Assembly: GCA_049999765.1 (NCBI GenBank)
Contig: JBNGIQ010009171.1
Span: 1 to 39,524, forward strand
Source: Phaeoceros laevis
Lineage: Eukaryota; Anthocerotophyta; Anthocerotopsida; Notothyladales
Direction: 5' to 3'
Length of the DNA: 39,524 nucleotides
The notes under the pieces were generated by a model. The model did not search any database. It was not told where the DNA came from and was given only the letters and a program-made list of their open reading frames with translations. The first letter of the stretch is position 1, and each line of letters begins with the position of its first letter. Below are positions 1 to 10,219 of this stretch, one piece after another. Position numbers and translations under genes: made by a program.

Positions 1-1
1 C

Positions 2-106
2 GAGGGTGCAGTTCACGGCGCCGGTCTGTTGCCGGAGGAGGCGATGATTCAGCCGGTCACCTGCGGCACCGGTGGCACCGGCCTTGGCTTCGTCTGCCGC
101 CGCTAA
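2..106 (+). CDS. C-terminal exon of an unrecognised gene (partial)
   Basis: An open frame runs from the left edge to a TAA at 104-106, giving 34 residues rich in Gly, Thr and Cys (ending T-G-L-G-F-V-C-R-R). Base composition is GC-rich, and no stop interrupts this frame before the TAA. I do not recognise the family; the rest of the gene lies outside the window. It could be chance open frame, but GC-rich third positions make a real 3' exon more likely. Confidence 0.4.
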   Translation, partial: EGAVHGAGLLPEEAMIQPVTCGTGGTGLGFVCRR

Positions 107-423
107 ATGCCTTCCTGGCTCCCAGACACCTAAGAACTAGTGTGAAGGAGGAGTCCTAGAATGGGGGGCTCTTCTAGGCTTGCTTTAGTGAAAGCACAAT
201 AAGAGGCGTGGGGCAAGCAAGCTCCCTCCAGCTGTTTGTCACGTTTCTAATAAGCTGTTTGTCGAACACTTATGAATCAATGGAATATCGTCTTTTCTGC
301 TGTTCATTCACAAGCTAGTGTAGGAGACCATGTTCTCCCGCAATTCGAAGCGCACGGATTGCACTCTTTTGGATTCAAGTTGCTGCCGGCCGGTCCTGCT
401 CTTCTCGGTTCTTTGTATGACCG
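107..423. other. Intergenic, 3' flanks of two convergent genes
   Basis: This interval separates the partial + strand gene (stop at 106) from the 3' end of ELP6 on the - strand (stop at 424). It probably holds both 3' untranslated regions. A short repeat, ataagctgtttgtc-like, occurs twice around 230-265. No gene is supported. Confidence 0.5.
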
Positions 424-1424
424 TCAGCTGAACATACCACAATCAGTGACTGAGAAAACGGCCTTGTTGACTAGGGTATAACCATCACACTCAGAAATGT
501 TGAACCGGAAAGGCTTGAGATGTTGCACCAGGCCGCGGATGTCCGTCTCTCCAGTTAGATTCGAAGCCTCCACATTCAAGACGACGTCAGAGAGCGCTTC
601 CAGTTCCCGAGCTAGGGACGAGGGGACTGTTTCCTCGTAGATGTCTTGGTGCACCAATACCACTAGTGAGCAACCCTGCCAGGCAGCCGAGGACTGTTGG
701 TAAGCATTTCTCCTTGTTCCTGCGGATGGGAAGAAGAAGGCGTGAGTGAGTGTGCCACGTACCTGCTCTTGGCTTGATAGAGCGCGACAGTAGTGCACAA
801 AGTCTAGCACCTGCTGCTGTGAGCCGCCAGTGGCCACTTCCAAAACGGAGGCATCATCAAGGACTACACAGACGTGTTCTGCGGAGCTTGCGTGGTGTCT
901 TTTCACAGCCTGCCTAATTCTGCCGTAGAGATTGAAGAGGGGATTTCTGCAAGTCAAGTCAGATGCGTTAGCGCAAGCAGAGCATTGAGGAAGCCTGAAG
1001 AACCGGCACCAGGTTGCGGAAGGGGCCTACTTCGGAGGCTCAGGAATGCTGCTCCTTAAGAATTTGTCTTGGTAGAAATCCAGGAAGGTGAGAGCTCCAC
1101 TGTCCCGGAATCCGGCCAGGTTACATCCCTACACGTAGAGCCCTGGTGAGAAACCTTCAGAAACAGGGCGTGCAGCAAGCAGAGGCAGAAGCGAAGTCTC
1201 ACCTGCTTTCTGGCAACTCTGTTGTAGTGCGGAAAGGGGTCCGCCAGTCCCACCAGCACAACCTTCGCACTACCGCTGTCATGTGGTGATTTGGTCCGAG
1301 AACCGAGCAGCTGCTTGAGCACATGATGCAAGAGGAAGGTTCCCCTTGCTGCCACAGAGTCTTTCACTAGAATCAGGCTCCCCGCCCTTCGCCAGTCCAC
1401 AGCTTCGTCCAAATTCCACATCAT
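424..1424 (-). CDS. ELP6: Elongator complex protein 6
   Basis: Accessory subunit of the Elongator complex (ELP4-ELP5-ELP6 hexameric RecA-like ring), needed for tRNA wobble-uridine (mcm5U34) modification and acting in cytosol and nucleus. Four exons join in frame on the - strand: 1424-1203, 1128-1031, 946-763 and 675-424, with introns of 74, 84 and 87 bp and GT-AG ends. Landmarks match plant ELP6 in order: LLHHVLKQLL, ADPFPHYNRV, GCNLA at the start of exon 2, VVLDDASVLE, LDFVHYCRALSS, LVVLVHQDIY and the C-terminal FRFNISECDGY. Total about 251 residues, close to the usual 260. The start is the ATG at 1424; a second ATG follows immediately. The third intron has no in-frame stop, so it could be retained as 29 extra residues. 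It is divergent from the TRM5-like gene, 87 bp apart. Confidence 0.9.
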
Positions 1425-1511
1425 CGCAAGGAATTTGGATTAGGGTTGATCTTGGCAGAAACCTCGGGCAGGGTTTAAGGAAGATGTTCGTCGAGCTCCG
1501 CCCTGTCCGAG
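1425..1511. promoter_or_regulatory. Compact divergent promoter, ELP6 / TRM5-like
   Basis: Only 87 bp separate the start codons of ELP6 (-) and the TRM5-like gene (+). Both 5' leaders and any shared promoter must lie here or overlap the coding ends. No TATA box is obvious. The TRM5-like start at 1512 is the only in-frame ATG before its conserved region, unless an unseen upstream exon exists. Confidence 0.45.
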
Positions 1512-3348
1512 ATGTCGAGAAATCCTTTGGCATTGGGAAATCCGTTGTATGTCACAGCAGGTGAACCAGACATTCGAGTATCTGCTTCTCCATTCGCGTG
1601 CTCGCTTCGGTTCCGGTTACGTGGGAAGACAAATTTTTACGTATCCGGCAATTGTCTTCTGGGAAAGCTGACACTCAGCTCATGCAACTTCAGTACCGCT
1701 TGTAGAGGAGGCGGTGCCAGGTCTACGTTTGGTCCATCTCTTGGCCGGGGCAGAAGAGACCAGGGGTCTTGTGTAGAGGAGGAGAGGAGGCTGAAGGATA
1801 GGAGACTGAAGGATGCAGCGGACAGAGACGGCCACCTGGTGAGGAAGAAGAGATACGTGAAGGGTGCGGACATTGACAGGGCTGCGTTTTCCCGTGTCTA
1901 TGATGTAGCAGCCTTGCGAGTACCTTCAGAGGAGAGTGAAGAGCTGGCGTACAAGCTGAAAGGGCATTTACTCAACTGGCCACGGATCAAGAATATTGCC
2001 AGGGTTGCTGGGGACCAATTGGATGAGGACATCGAAAAACTTATGTGGGACGGACAGAGGCAAGAGCAAGCTGTGAGCGAGTCGGTAAGGAAAGCCGTGT
2101 TTTCAGACGAGTCCTTACCACCCGCTATAGAGGCCAATGCACGGGTCACAAAAAAGGAGCTAAGAATAAGGTTTCCGCACCTGGAGGCACTGTCAAGACC
2201 CACAGGTGCAGCACGCTTCTTCAAGCAAGACAGGCTGGAGGAGGTGGAAGAACACAGCTACAAGTCCAACATGGTGGAAGCCAAGGGTGTAACCAGAAGC
2301 ATGTGGGAGGAAAAGGCCGTGGTGGTTGAGATTGTAGAGAGTACAGCATGCACAGCAAATAATTCTGGGCCGCTTGACGATTTTCTCGGCTTGTTGAAGC
2401 AAGGGAAGCTCCCGAGGAGGTACCGAGGATCCACAAGGTTGCTACTACTGGATGAAGGTCTTGCAGACAAGCCGCTGTCAGAGCTTCCCATGGCACTTCA
2501 GGTCTGACAGTGGAGTCCATGCCATTCCTTATCCCCGAGCTATGCTATGCCACGGCTACGAGTGCTCCATTCTTCATCGCAGGTGCATGCTCATCTGTTG
2601 CTGCTCCTTGATTTTTTTCGCCTTCTCAGGTGACTGTTTCAGCTGGAATCAAGAGAGGATTCGCAACCAGAGACCTTGTTCAGACGAGGCTGATACTTTC
2701 TTACGATTATTGGCCAGTTGATGAGGTTTCGCTCTTGTGCTAATGAGTTCGAACTACTAGGTGTACTTGGTGTTTTTGCAGCTGTGATAACGGATGATTG
2801 GTTGCTGATATATTGCAGATTCTTAACGAGCTTCTGCCGAAGGATGTGATTGTGCAACCCACGTTCGACAAACTAGGTCATATAGCCCGCCTGCACCTGC
2901 AAGAAGAATATTATTCTTTTCGCCATGTTGTTGCACAGGTATGCAGCTGCTGTGCTGGTAATCCAGTGTCCGGCTTAGGTTTCTGTTGTTCTCCAGTTGA
3001 GCTCACCGTTTCAGTGCCCAGCAGGTGATTCTGGACAGACATAAGCCAAGGATCCGATCGGTTGTGTGTAATGTTCCTTCAACCATCAGATCTTATGGTC
3101 GCCCTGAGCTCGAGCTTTTGGCTGGCAACGCACGATTGGTGACAAGTTTGATCCAGAATGGCACACTCTTCAAGATTGACCTTGCCAAAGGGTACCGCAG
3201 GCACTTAACCCTGTGCAACTGGGGCAGGAATGCTGAGATGCTTTGGTCATTCTCATCGGATATTTTGTATCCTCTCTCAGATCTTGGCCAAAGATTGCAG
3301 CTGCTGGACAGAGCACTCGGAAGTGAAGTGTGGAGGGTGGTCACATAA
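1512..3348 (+). CDS. TRM5-like tRNA (guanine37-N1)-methyltransferase, lacking the catalytic domain
   Basis: TRM5 makes m1G37 next to the anticodon. Exons: 1512-2501, 2630-2725, 2819-2938 and 3025-3348. Visible TRM5 landmarks are ALRVP and LLNWPRIKNI (exon 1), RLILSYDYWPVDE (exon 2), ILNELLPKDVIV and FDKLGHIARLHLQEEY (exon 3), then ILDRHKPRIRSVV, ELELLAGN and FKIDLAKGY (exon 4). In the family the next residues should be a V-Y-W-N-S-R-L-like stretch, then the SAM-binding Rossmann fold. Here the frame runs into unrelated sequence and stops at 3346-3348. No SAM-binding motif is visible downstream. The N-terminal ~80 residues, rich in Arg, Ser and Leu, could be organelle targeting. Exon 1 also carries about 130 residues I cannot match. 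Family is clear; whether this is a pseudogene or a truncated expressed protein is not. Confidence 0.75.
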
Positions 3349-5044
3349 TGCACTCTGGAGAGGCCAGTCCTTTCGAAACAGCAATTCTTTACAAAACAGC
3401 TGAGGATCTGTTAGGTGCGTAAAACAACTGCTTTAATGAGAATTAATTTTTACCGCTCTGGTCTTTTCAAAAGCAGCAAGTGTTCGTAAGTTTGTGCATT
3501 TCCTGAAGGAAGATGACTGAGCAAGAGGCACCCTTGAATGGGAATTTGATGACTTCTTTCTCCTGGGGCTTCGCAAGCAGGGCAAGTTCGAAGCAGTTCA
3601 GCATACATAATCTCGTCCCGTAGTTCTAGCAGGTTCTTTCTTTTGTTAGGAGCACAATGCGAGTTGAGAACTTGAGGTAGATTTTGTGGATGACATCCAT
3701 TTACTAGAAGTTGGGAGCACTTCGGGACTTTATGTAAAAGTAAACTAGTACATTTAGCTTACATTGCCTTACAAGAGTCGTTTTTTCGCGTTGGCTGGGC
3801 CCTGGGGTGTAGTAACCCACATCCGAGCCCAGGTCCCACACTGTACACACATCGCATGCCCTACGGTCCCACCCGCCAGCACAGACCACTCGAGGCGCGT
3901 GGGCCGTCCTGGTCAGGTTGGGGGTGGGGATTGGTGGCCGGGGGCAGCCTTCTGTCTGGCGGGGAAGTGGTCCTCAGTCTTGACTACTACTCGGCGCGTG
4001 TTTGGGCCCGCCTAGGAGCCAGTACTCTAGTTTGGACACTTTCCAACTTCGATGTCACGAATTGTGAATTTTGGATTCCCTTGTTAAGTTTGGAAGTCCC
4101 GGTTGCTGTTTTATTTTGTAAGGGTACACTGTTACTCCTTGCAAGTACTTGTAACACCCATTTCCGTGGCTTTTAAGGCTTTTGAAGGCTGGTTTGGCTA
4201 TGTGCAATTTGAGAAGGCGAAGAAGCGAGGAGCTGATTTCAAGACTCAATTGGAGGCTGACTCTCTTGTTTGGAGAGAGTTGTAGTACTAGTGAGGAATA
4301 TGGTGGTGTGGGAGGGTGGCGACAGTTATGGTACACAACAAACCATGGAGCATTTGTATGTGTTGGTGCGAGAGGAGGATTGGCTCCTAAACAAGCCACA
4401 AATATTTCAACAGACTTGCATGTTGCAAAGAATGAAGCCGGTAGAGGAGCCCGAGCACAAGGTCATACGGCTCATATTAAAGCGGCCTCGATAACCTGCC
4501 GCGGGCAAAAATACTGAGAAGACTGGCACAACAGTACGGTTAAAGAGAAAGTGGACATCTGACAGAGTAGCACCACAATTCATTATGAATTGCCCTACAA
4601 AAAAAGTCCTAGTGACATGAGGAAGGATGTGCCCATCACCAACACACTTAGCCAAGAACAAAAAGTGAAGCAAATTAAGGTGAGGGCAGCACTAAGTCAG
4701 GAAAAAATGAGTGCCATCAGTTCTGAGGAGATGCAGACAAAGATGGAGCTGTCGGGCTAAAGGTTCCGGGAAAAACGAGCGGAGATTGTTCAAAACAGGA
4801 GGCACATTGAGGTGCTAAAATCCACAGGCACATTGAGCCTTGAGGTGCTAAAATCCACTCGAATTGACAAGGCACAACATGGTCAGAACCTCAAAAAAAA
4901 TTAGCAAGGAAGAAAGCTGCTCCACCACCAAAAGATTCCAAATTGAAGACCTTTGTGCACACAAAACAATCCAAATTTTTGTGCATGTTTGATGGGGATT
5001 CTAAAGCTAGAGCTAAGGCAAAAGTTGCCAAGGTTGTCGAAGCC

Positions 5045-5093
5045 GCATTAGGAGTAATTTAGCGACTAAGTAAAGCATTAGGAGTAATTTAGC
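5045..5093 (+). repeat. 19-bp direct repeat, 30-bp spacing
   Basis: The 19-mer gcattaggagtaatttagc occurs at 5045-5063 and again at 5075-5093, an exact repeat with an 11-bp spacer. It lies in the decayed region after the TRM5-like gene. Confidence 0.85.
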
Positions 5094-5216
5094 TCAACAT
5101 GCACCTTCTTAGCCTCTTAGGGGAAAGATTAAAAGTGACGATAAATTTATAATTTTTTATATTTTTCTCCATACCATGAGGAAGGAGTACATGTATCTCC
5201 TTCAAAAAACCTTGCA

Positions 5217-5515
5217 CTAGCTACTTCACCTTCCTCAAGGCTTTCTGTTTATGTCAATGGCTAGTTCACCTTTACCTTGCATAAGGCTTTTGGTATGTCA
5301 TGGCGTGAGCATATTGTTATCGTGAAATAGACGTAGGTCATGTCATGTAAGCAAGGAAGAATTGCTTAGGTTATAAGCCAGCTTGAGGAAAACTTGTCAT
5401 TTTGTTTCCAAGAGGGCTATGGTGGTGTGCAGTTTACATGTTTGCTTGAGAGGAACTTGTCAATTTTTTCTCAAGAGTGGGCAAGAGCGGCTATGGCGGT
5501 GGGCAAAACGGCAGC
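5217..5515 (+). repeat. Two diverged short tandem duplications
   Basis: Segment 5217-5260 (starting ctagctacttcacc) is repeated in diverged form at 5261-5302 (ctagttcacctttacc), about 44 bp per unit. Segment 5381-5443 (gcttgaggaaaacttgtc) is repeated at 5444-5515 (gcttgagaggaacttgtc), about 63-70 bp per unit. Both are imperfect, so the duplications are old. Confidence 0.7.
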
Positions 5516-5670
5516 CTCAATCAGACTACCTAGTCTAAAGACCTGGCAGAGCGAAGCCCTCACAGAAATTCGGACTCCAGAAAGTTGCTGTAGACTAATA
5601 ATAAGTTACTTGCCGTTTACCATTAAGGCTCTGGTCACCACACTATATTGCAGCGACGGGCCTCTTCCGG

Positions 5671-5764
5671 CTTTCCGGCGGGAGTCCAAATGACGAACCG
5701 GGCTTCCGGCGGGAGTCGATAGGACGAACCGGACTTCCGCCGCGAGAGAAAATGACGAACCGTG
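5671..5764 (+). repeat. Three-copy 31-bp tandem repeat
   Basis: Three units begin at about 5672, 5703 and 5734. Each starts cttccggcgggag (the third is cttccgccgcgag) and ends tgacgaaccg or a close variant. The period is about 31 bp. The repeat sits directly downstream of the broken PPR gene on the - strand. Confidence 0.8.
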
Positions 5765-5799
5765 CGCTTTCGCTGCAGCAGGTCTAGCCGGTCCCTCAA

Positions 5800-7470
5800 T
5801 TATTTGAAACTGGATAAGCGTATTAGCATCCTATACGCGTCTACATTATGACGTGAGCTCATGGGATGTTGTATGGCGTAGCCGCGATACGATGGTGATG
5901 GCTGCATGATGGGGTGGATGGCCACGATCCCGGAGCGCAGCTGCCTGCCCTGCTGTGGAGCACCAGCACTTCTACAGGCCTTCAGGGCGCAAGCAAACGT
6001 AAAACTGTTTGCTAAAATCAGGCCTTCCTGCTCCATCCTTGCTTACAAAGCGAGTGCCTGGGGGCAAAGCCCGTGCTCAGCGTACCCATTAATCATGGCA
6101 TTCCATGTTACCTCACTCCCTTGTGGCTAGACTGTCAAACAGCTTGCGTGCCCATCTTCCAACATGGCACACTTTGCATACATATTTACGAGACAACTGC
6201 CCAGTACACCTTCAAGCTGTCGTCTTTCCACGATCTCTGAATGCAGCTGCCTGCCCTGTTGTAGAGCACCAGCACTTGAACGAGCTTTCAGGAGGCAAGC
6301 ATACGTAACGCCGTCTACTAAAATCAGGCCTTCCTGCTCCATACTTGCATACAATGTAAGGGCCTGGGGACCAAGCCCATGCTCAGCATACCCATTTATC
6401 ATGGCATTCCATGTCACTGCGTTCCTTGTGGCCATACTGTCAAAAACTCTGCGTGCAACTTCCAACTCCCCACATTTTGCATACATGTCAACCAGGCAGG
6501 CCCAAACAAAACAGTTGTGCTGAGTTCCACTCTCCAACACATCAGCGTGCACCTGCCTGCCAGATTACACATCTTCCGCTCTTGCACAAGCTTGCAGGGC
6601 AGCGACAAAAATGTATCCATTGGGCTCCAAACTTGATCTACGCATCTTATGGACAGCTGAATAGCCTCACTAGGTTTCCCGTGTGCAGCCTGTGCAGAGA
6701 TGATGGAAACCCACATGTGGACTGATGGTGTGGCCACCCTTGTGAACACCTGCATTGCGTCTTGTGACCGGCCTTGACATGCATACATGCGCAAGAGAGG
6801 GTTGCCCAAAAATGCATTCGATTCGTACCCAAGTTTGACAGTGAGATCATCAAGTCGTCGCCCCAATACCACATTTTTTCAGCCCCGCATCTCCGGATGA
6901 CTCTGTACAGCAGAGAGGAGGAAACACGAGATTGTGTCTCCTCCAAAGCGTCAACTGCTCGACTTAGCTGCCCATCCTCAAAAAGTTGTTCGATTACAGC
7001 CTGAGCTATTCCGTACCCTTGCCACTTTGGCACCGTCATAGCGGCAGCATTATGATGCAACAAGGCGTTGGATGTAGGCAGAGCAGACCGTCCAAGACAG
7101 CCAGCTGCCCATCCACCCAGTCAGGCTTGCAGAAGGTGTTCAGCCATATGGGCTCCTCCTTGGGCCTGAAGTCCGGAGAGAGGGCGCTCTTCTTGTTCGT
7201 CCTGCAGTCCCACCACAATGTGGGGTCCAGGAAATACCACCTCCACAACAACTCTTGCCGCTCTACTGCGCTGCTATTGTCCGGTATGCCTAGCTCGGCT
7301 GCTAAGCAACTGCACGGCACGAATGTGCGGCTTGTGTAAATCCATTGCCTCTGAGGCATATTCAAACGCCGCTCCAGCTCCTCCAGGGTTTGGCCTCGCC
7401 CCCCAGCTGTTGGCTTCCGAAACCGCTGATGTTGCATCCTGTTGGTGGTGCGCAACTGTAGGTGGAGCAA
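5800..7470 (-). pseudogene. Broken PPR gene (PLS class) with OSB-like PDF motif
   Basis: Read on the - strand, an N-terminal frame starts at ATG 7470 and carries ELLWRWYFLDPTLWWDCR, then SPDF, then PDWVDGQLAVLD. This is the same head as the large PPR gene at 20064-24458 and resembles the PDF motif of OSB proteins. PPR sequence follows in at least four frame-shifted pieces: RMYACQGRSQDAMQVF, ACLVDMYAKCGELEVARR, TWNAMINGYAEHGLG, then YACLLKARSSAGALQQGR and CLVNMYAKCAMLED. Frame breaks fall near 7050, 6870, 6560 and 6130, and the array dissolves near 5800 with no E or DYW domain. Organellar RNA binding is the family role; this copy is very probably dead. Unlike the large gene, it keeps the 35-residue repeat segment after the TYACL motif. 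Confidence 0.85.
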
Positions 7471-8152
7471 TTGCAGGCTTTTTCAGCAGCAGCAGCAGTC
7501 TAGTGCATGAAAGTAGACAGCAGTATTACCATTCCACTGCACTGGTGTCATTGGTGTACTGAAAAACAGAACGTCCCGCCGCTGGAGGTGAGAAATCGAG
7601 AGCGGCATCGCAGCAAAGCCGCCCAAATTCGGACGTTCCGGCTCGCACAGTCGCAGCCTGTTCTTTGGTGCGCAACCTCGTTCAGGAACGTTACACCCGG
7701 GTTTGCAACAGAATTGGCAACGTTCTTTGGTGTCATTCTGGCGAGTGTCCCGAGTCCCGATCTACAGCTCGCGAGCGCTTCGGGACTCGTGAACTTGGAC
7801 ATTTTGGTTCCAAGGATCTCGTTAGTGTAGTTGGTGACACACGCACTTCAAAGCCTTGTGAGCACCAGCTTCTCAATCCATTGTCATGTTTGTGCTTAGT
7901 GAAGTTAGTGTTAAGAAATGCACGCTTTGCATGGCAACAAAGCATGAATTTGAAGTGTCACCACTCCTCAACGCACTCGATTTTTAATTAAATATTAATT
8001 AGGTCAAATATTATCTTATTTGCAATAATCAGTTATTTTCCTCAATTTTCACCGAGAAGAAGAAAAGAAGAAGTTTATTTATGTTGTTTGCTAACTTTGC
8101 TTGGTTGAGCAAGAAGCCACAAGTACACCGAGATCGAGATATGGACAAGTGC
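7471..8152. other. Intergenic; composition changes sharply near 7980
   Basis: From 7471 to about 7870 the DNA is GC-rich with a short CAG run (about 7487-7499) and no recognisable gene. From about 7980 it turns strongly AT-rich, and it remains so through the neprosin-like gene. The second half is the probable promoter of that gene. Confidence 0.4.
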
Positions 8153-8160
8153 TATATAAG
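8153..8160 (+). promoter_or_regulatory. TATA box of the neprosin-like gene
   Basis: A canonical TATATAAG lies 149 bp before the start codon. A start site about 30 bp downstream (near 8185-8190) would give a CT-rich leader. A likely 5'-UTR intron follows, with donor GTATGT near 8228 and acceptor gttacag ending at 8307, immediately before the ATG at 8309. Confidence 0.65.
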
Positions 8161-8308
8161 AGAACAAAGGGTTACTACTCCTCCTACTCTTGCTCCTCGC
8201 CTTCATCATTTGTTTTTTTTTTTAAAGTATGTATTTTTTGGATTTTACATTTAGGCTCATTGTGAAAAGATAAACCTTATATGGTTAGTTTGTTATTTTT
8301 GTTACAGA

Positions 8309-10219
8309 ATGGCCACAATGTGGAGTTCGATAGTTTTCATCATTTATGTCGCTCTTATTCTCCAAAATGGCACAATCCATGGAGAACCTAGAACATTGAC
8401 AAACAACCTTCATGAGGAAACCCATAGTTTTGAGCAATCCCATGAGGTTTGACACTTCGGTTTCTGCACGAGATCAATTGTTTTGAGAAATGATGTCAGC
8501 ATTTTGAGACAGAATATTTGAGTACTCTACTGATTCAATCATCAATTTGTTTGTTGCAAAGCTTTCTGATGGCACAATAGTGGACTGCATAAGAATTGAA
8601 GATCAACCGTCTCTACAACAACCATCCATGAAAGATCATAAAATTATGGTTAGATCATCGAATTATGCTGAATTATGCTGAATGACATATTAGTATAATA
8701 TTATAGTTTGAAGACATTGAAGTATAGTATCTATGTAGTGGATGTGTTCAAAATGTATCATTAAACCTAACTACATGACGTCTTTTGTTCTTTAAGGAAG
8801 CGCCTCCGCAATTTGAGGGTCATTTAAGTGTAAATGACCAAAGATCTCCTCTAAAATCGCAACTATTTCACTACGAGGTTGGAAGTTGTGAGGAGAGTTT
8901 TATTCCAATATTACGGGAAGAAGTGGATGCTGACTTTCATGTGCATTCATCCAAAGAGCTGTTGTACGAAAAAAACAAGGGAGGTGCCACAATTCAAATT
9001 CTAGGTTCTTCATCGGTATGTAGTGTAAGTTTGAATTAACTACTTCTCTTATCTACCCAATTATGACATGATACTAAAATATAAGTGTGTTTTGTTTATA
9101 AACAATAGTATACAGCTACAGTTTCAATGAGCGGAGAATTTGTTGGTGCTAGTGCTTTTATACAATTACCTTCTCCCGGACCGACAATTGAATATAACAC
9201 CGANNNNNNNNNNNNNNNNNNNNNNNNNNNNNNNNNNNNNNNNNNNNNNNNNNNNNNNNNNNNNNNNNNNNNNNNNNNNNNNNNNNNNNNNNNNNNNNNN
9301 NNNTGGTTTGAAGTTGGTTTCATGGTAAGTGGGAATGGTTTTTTGAATAAAAAACTACATACATAGTTTATATAATTAGTCAACTAATGAAATGTTTTGC
9401 AGTACTCACCCATGGAGTTTCGCAAGAAATATTCCAACACGTTAGACAAAGATCCTCATCTATATTTCTTTGCAAGAGTATGTATTACAACTTTCATTGA
9501 TTGAGTTTGATTCAAAAATCCCTGCTTGTTATGTAAGTTGTCATTCAATTATGAAGATTAAAAGACTTGTTTTGCAGGGAAACGCATATGACCCCAAACT
9601 CGGGTGTTTAAATCACCGGTGTGGATCATTTGTGCAAAAAAGCAAGAGTGTAGTGGTAGGAGCTAAGATAACCGCACCAGTAGGTTCCTTCCATTTTTTT
9701 CAGATCTCACGAGAGTTGTATGTAAGTTCATAGTTGAACCTATTGCCAACCTTAATATGTATATTTTTGCTTGATTTTGCTTATTCATAATTCTCGTATT
9801 TGGAACAAGTTCCACTTAACGAGTCGTATTGGTGGTTGTATATCGACCATGAGGTTGTTGGGTATTGGCCACATGAATCTCAATATCCTGTTCCAGATTG
9901 TTTGCAAGAAAAAGCCACTCGTGTCACCTGGGGTGGACAATTGATCGCAAGCAGGCCAGATACAACAGCTAGTATGGGTAGTGGAATTTTAGGAAGCAAG
10001 GGTTATGGACAAGCTGCCTATATGGCAGACATTCGGGCATTTATACAAGATGGCGAACATTCTCTTGTACAACTTGTGCCTCTAAAAAATGAGCTCATAA
10101 TTGATTATGGTCCAAGTAATCCATCTCATTTTGATGTTCTAGCAGACTTCAATAATACCTATGACAAATATTTCCCGCTATACACAGGAGTATATTACGG
10201 TGGAAAGTTGTCGGCATGA
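8309..10219 (+). CDS. Secreted neprosin-domain protein (interrupted by an assembly gap)
   Basis: Neprosin-type proteins (DUF239, with an N-terminal DUF4409-like part) are secreted; the founding member is a prolyl-directed glutamic peptidase. Exons: 8309-8446 (signal peptide: hydrophobic SSIVFIIYVALIL), 8797-9015 (VGSCEESFIPILR, the usual G-x-C-P-x-G-T-x-P-I-R region), 9109 into the gap and out to 9324, 9403-9477, 9578-9721 (GCLNHRCGSFVQ, the usual G-C-Y-N-x-x-C-x-G-F-V-Q), and about 9824-10219 (YWWLYIDHEVVGYWP, TRVTWGGQL, MGSGILG, YYGG near the end). All visible junctions keep frame. The last acceptor (aacgag) is weak. The Glu expected in W-G-G-E is Gln here. The gene is AT-rich compared with its neighbours. 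Confidence 0.9.
9204..9303. other. Assembly gap (100 N)
   Basis: Exactly 100 N, a conventional placeholder for a gap of unknown size. It falls inside the third exon of the neprosin-like gene and hides part of the coding sequence and possibly an intron. Confidence 0.98.

Larger units (their letters stand above)
3349..5799. other. Gene-poor region with decayed coding fragments and small tandem duplications
   Basis: No intact gene is supported. At 3480-3600 the + strand reads a short peptide-like stretch (RKFVHFLKEDD, stop, then FDDFFLLGLRKQGKF). The second part loosely resembles the DDFLGLLKQGKL of the TRM5-like exon 1. At 4680-5030 a broken + frame (QEKMSAISSEEMQTKMEL, then stops) looks like decayed coding DNA. 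Small diverged tandem duplications occur at 4801-4858, 5045-5093, 5217-5302 and 5381-5515. The rest looks non-coding. Confidence 0.4.

Noticed and set aside
272-481. 69-codon + frame overlapping the ELP6 3' end
   Set aside because: It overlaps the ELP6 coding end in antisense, lacks motifs and has no splice or promoter support.
3480-3600. Missing downstream exon of the TRM5-like gene
   Set aside because: RKFVHFLKEDD and FDDFFLLGLRKQGKF are separated by a stop and do not resemble the TRM5 SAM-binding fold; the second part looks more like part of exon 1.
4680-5060. Intact transposon protein
   Set aside because: The charged, coiled-coil-like frame is interrupted by several stops and has no transposase or reverse-transcriptase motif.
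7548-7991. Possible gene in the GC-rich stretch before the neprosin-like gene
   Set aside because: Frames on both strands are open mainly through GC content; no motif, start context or splice structure supports one.
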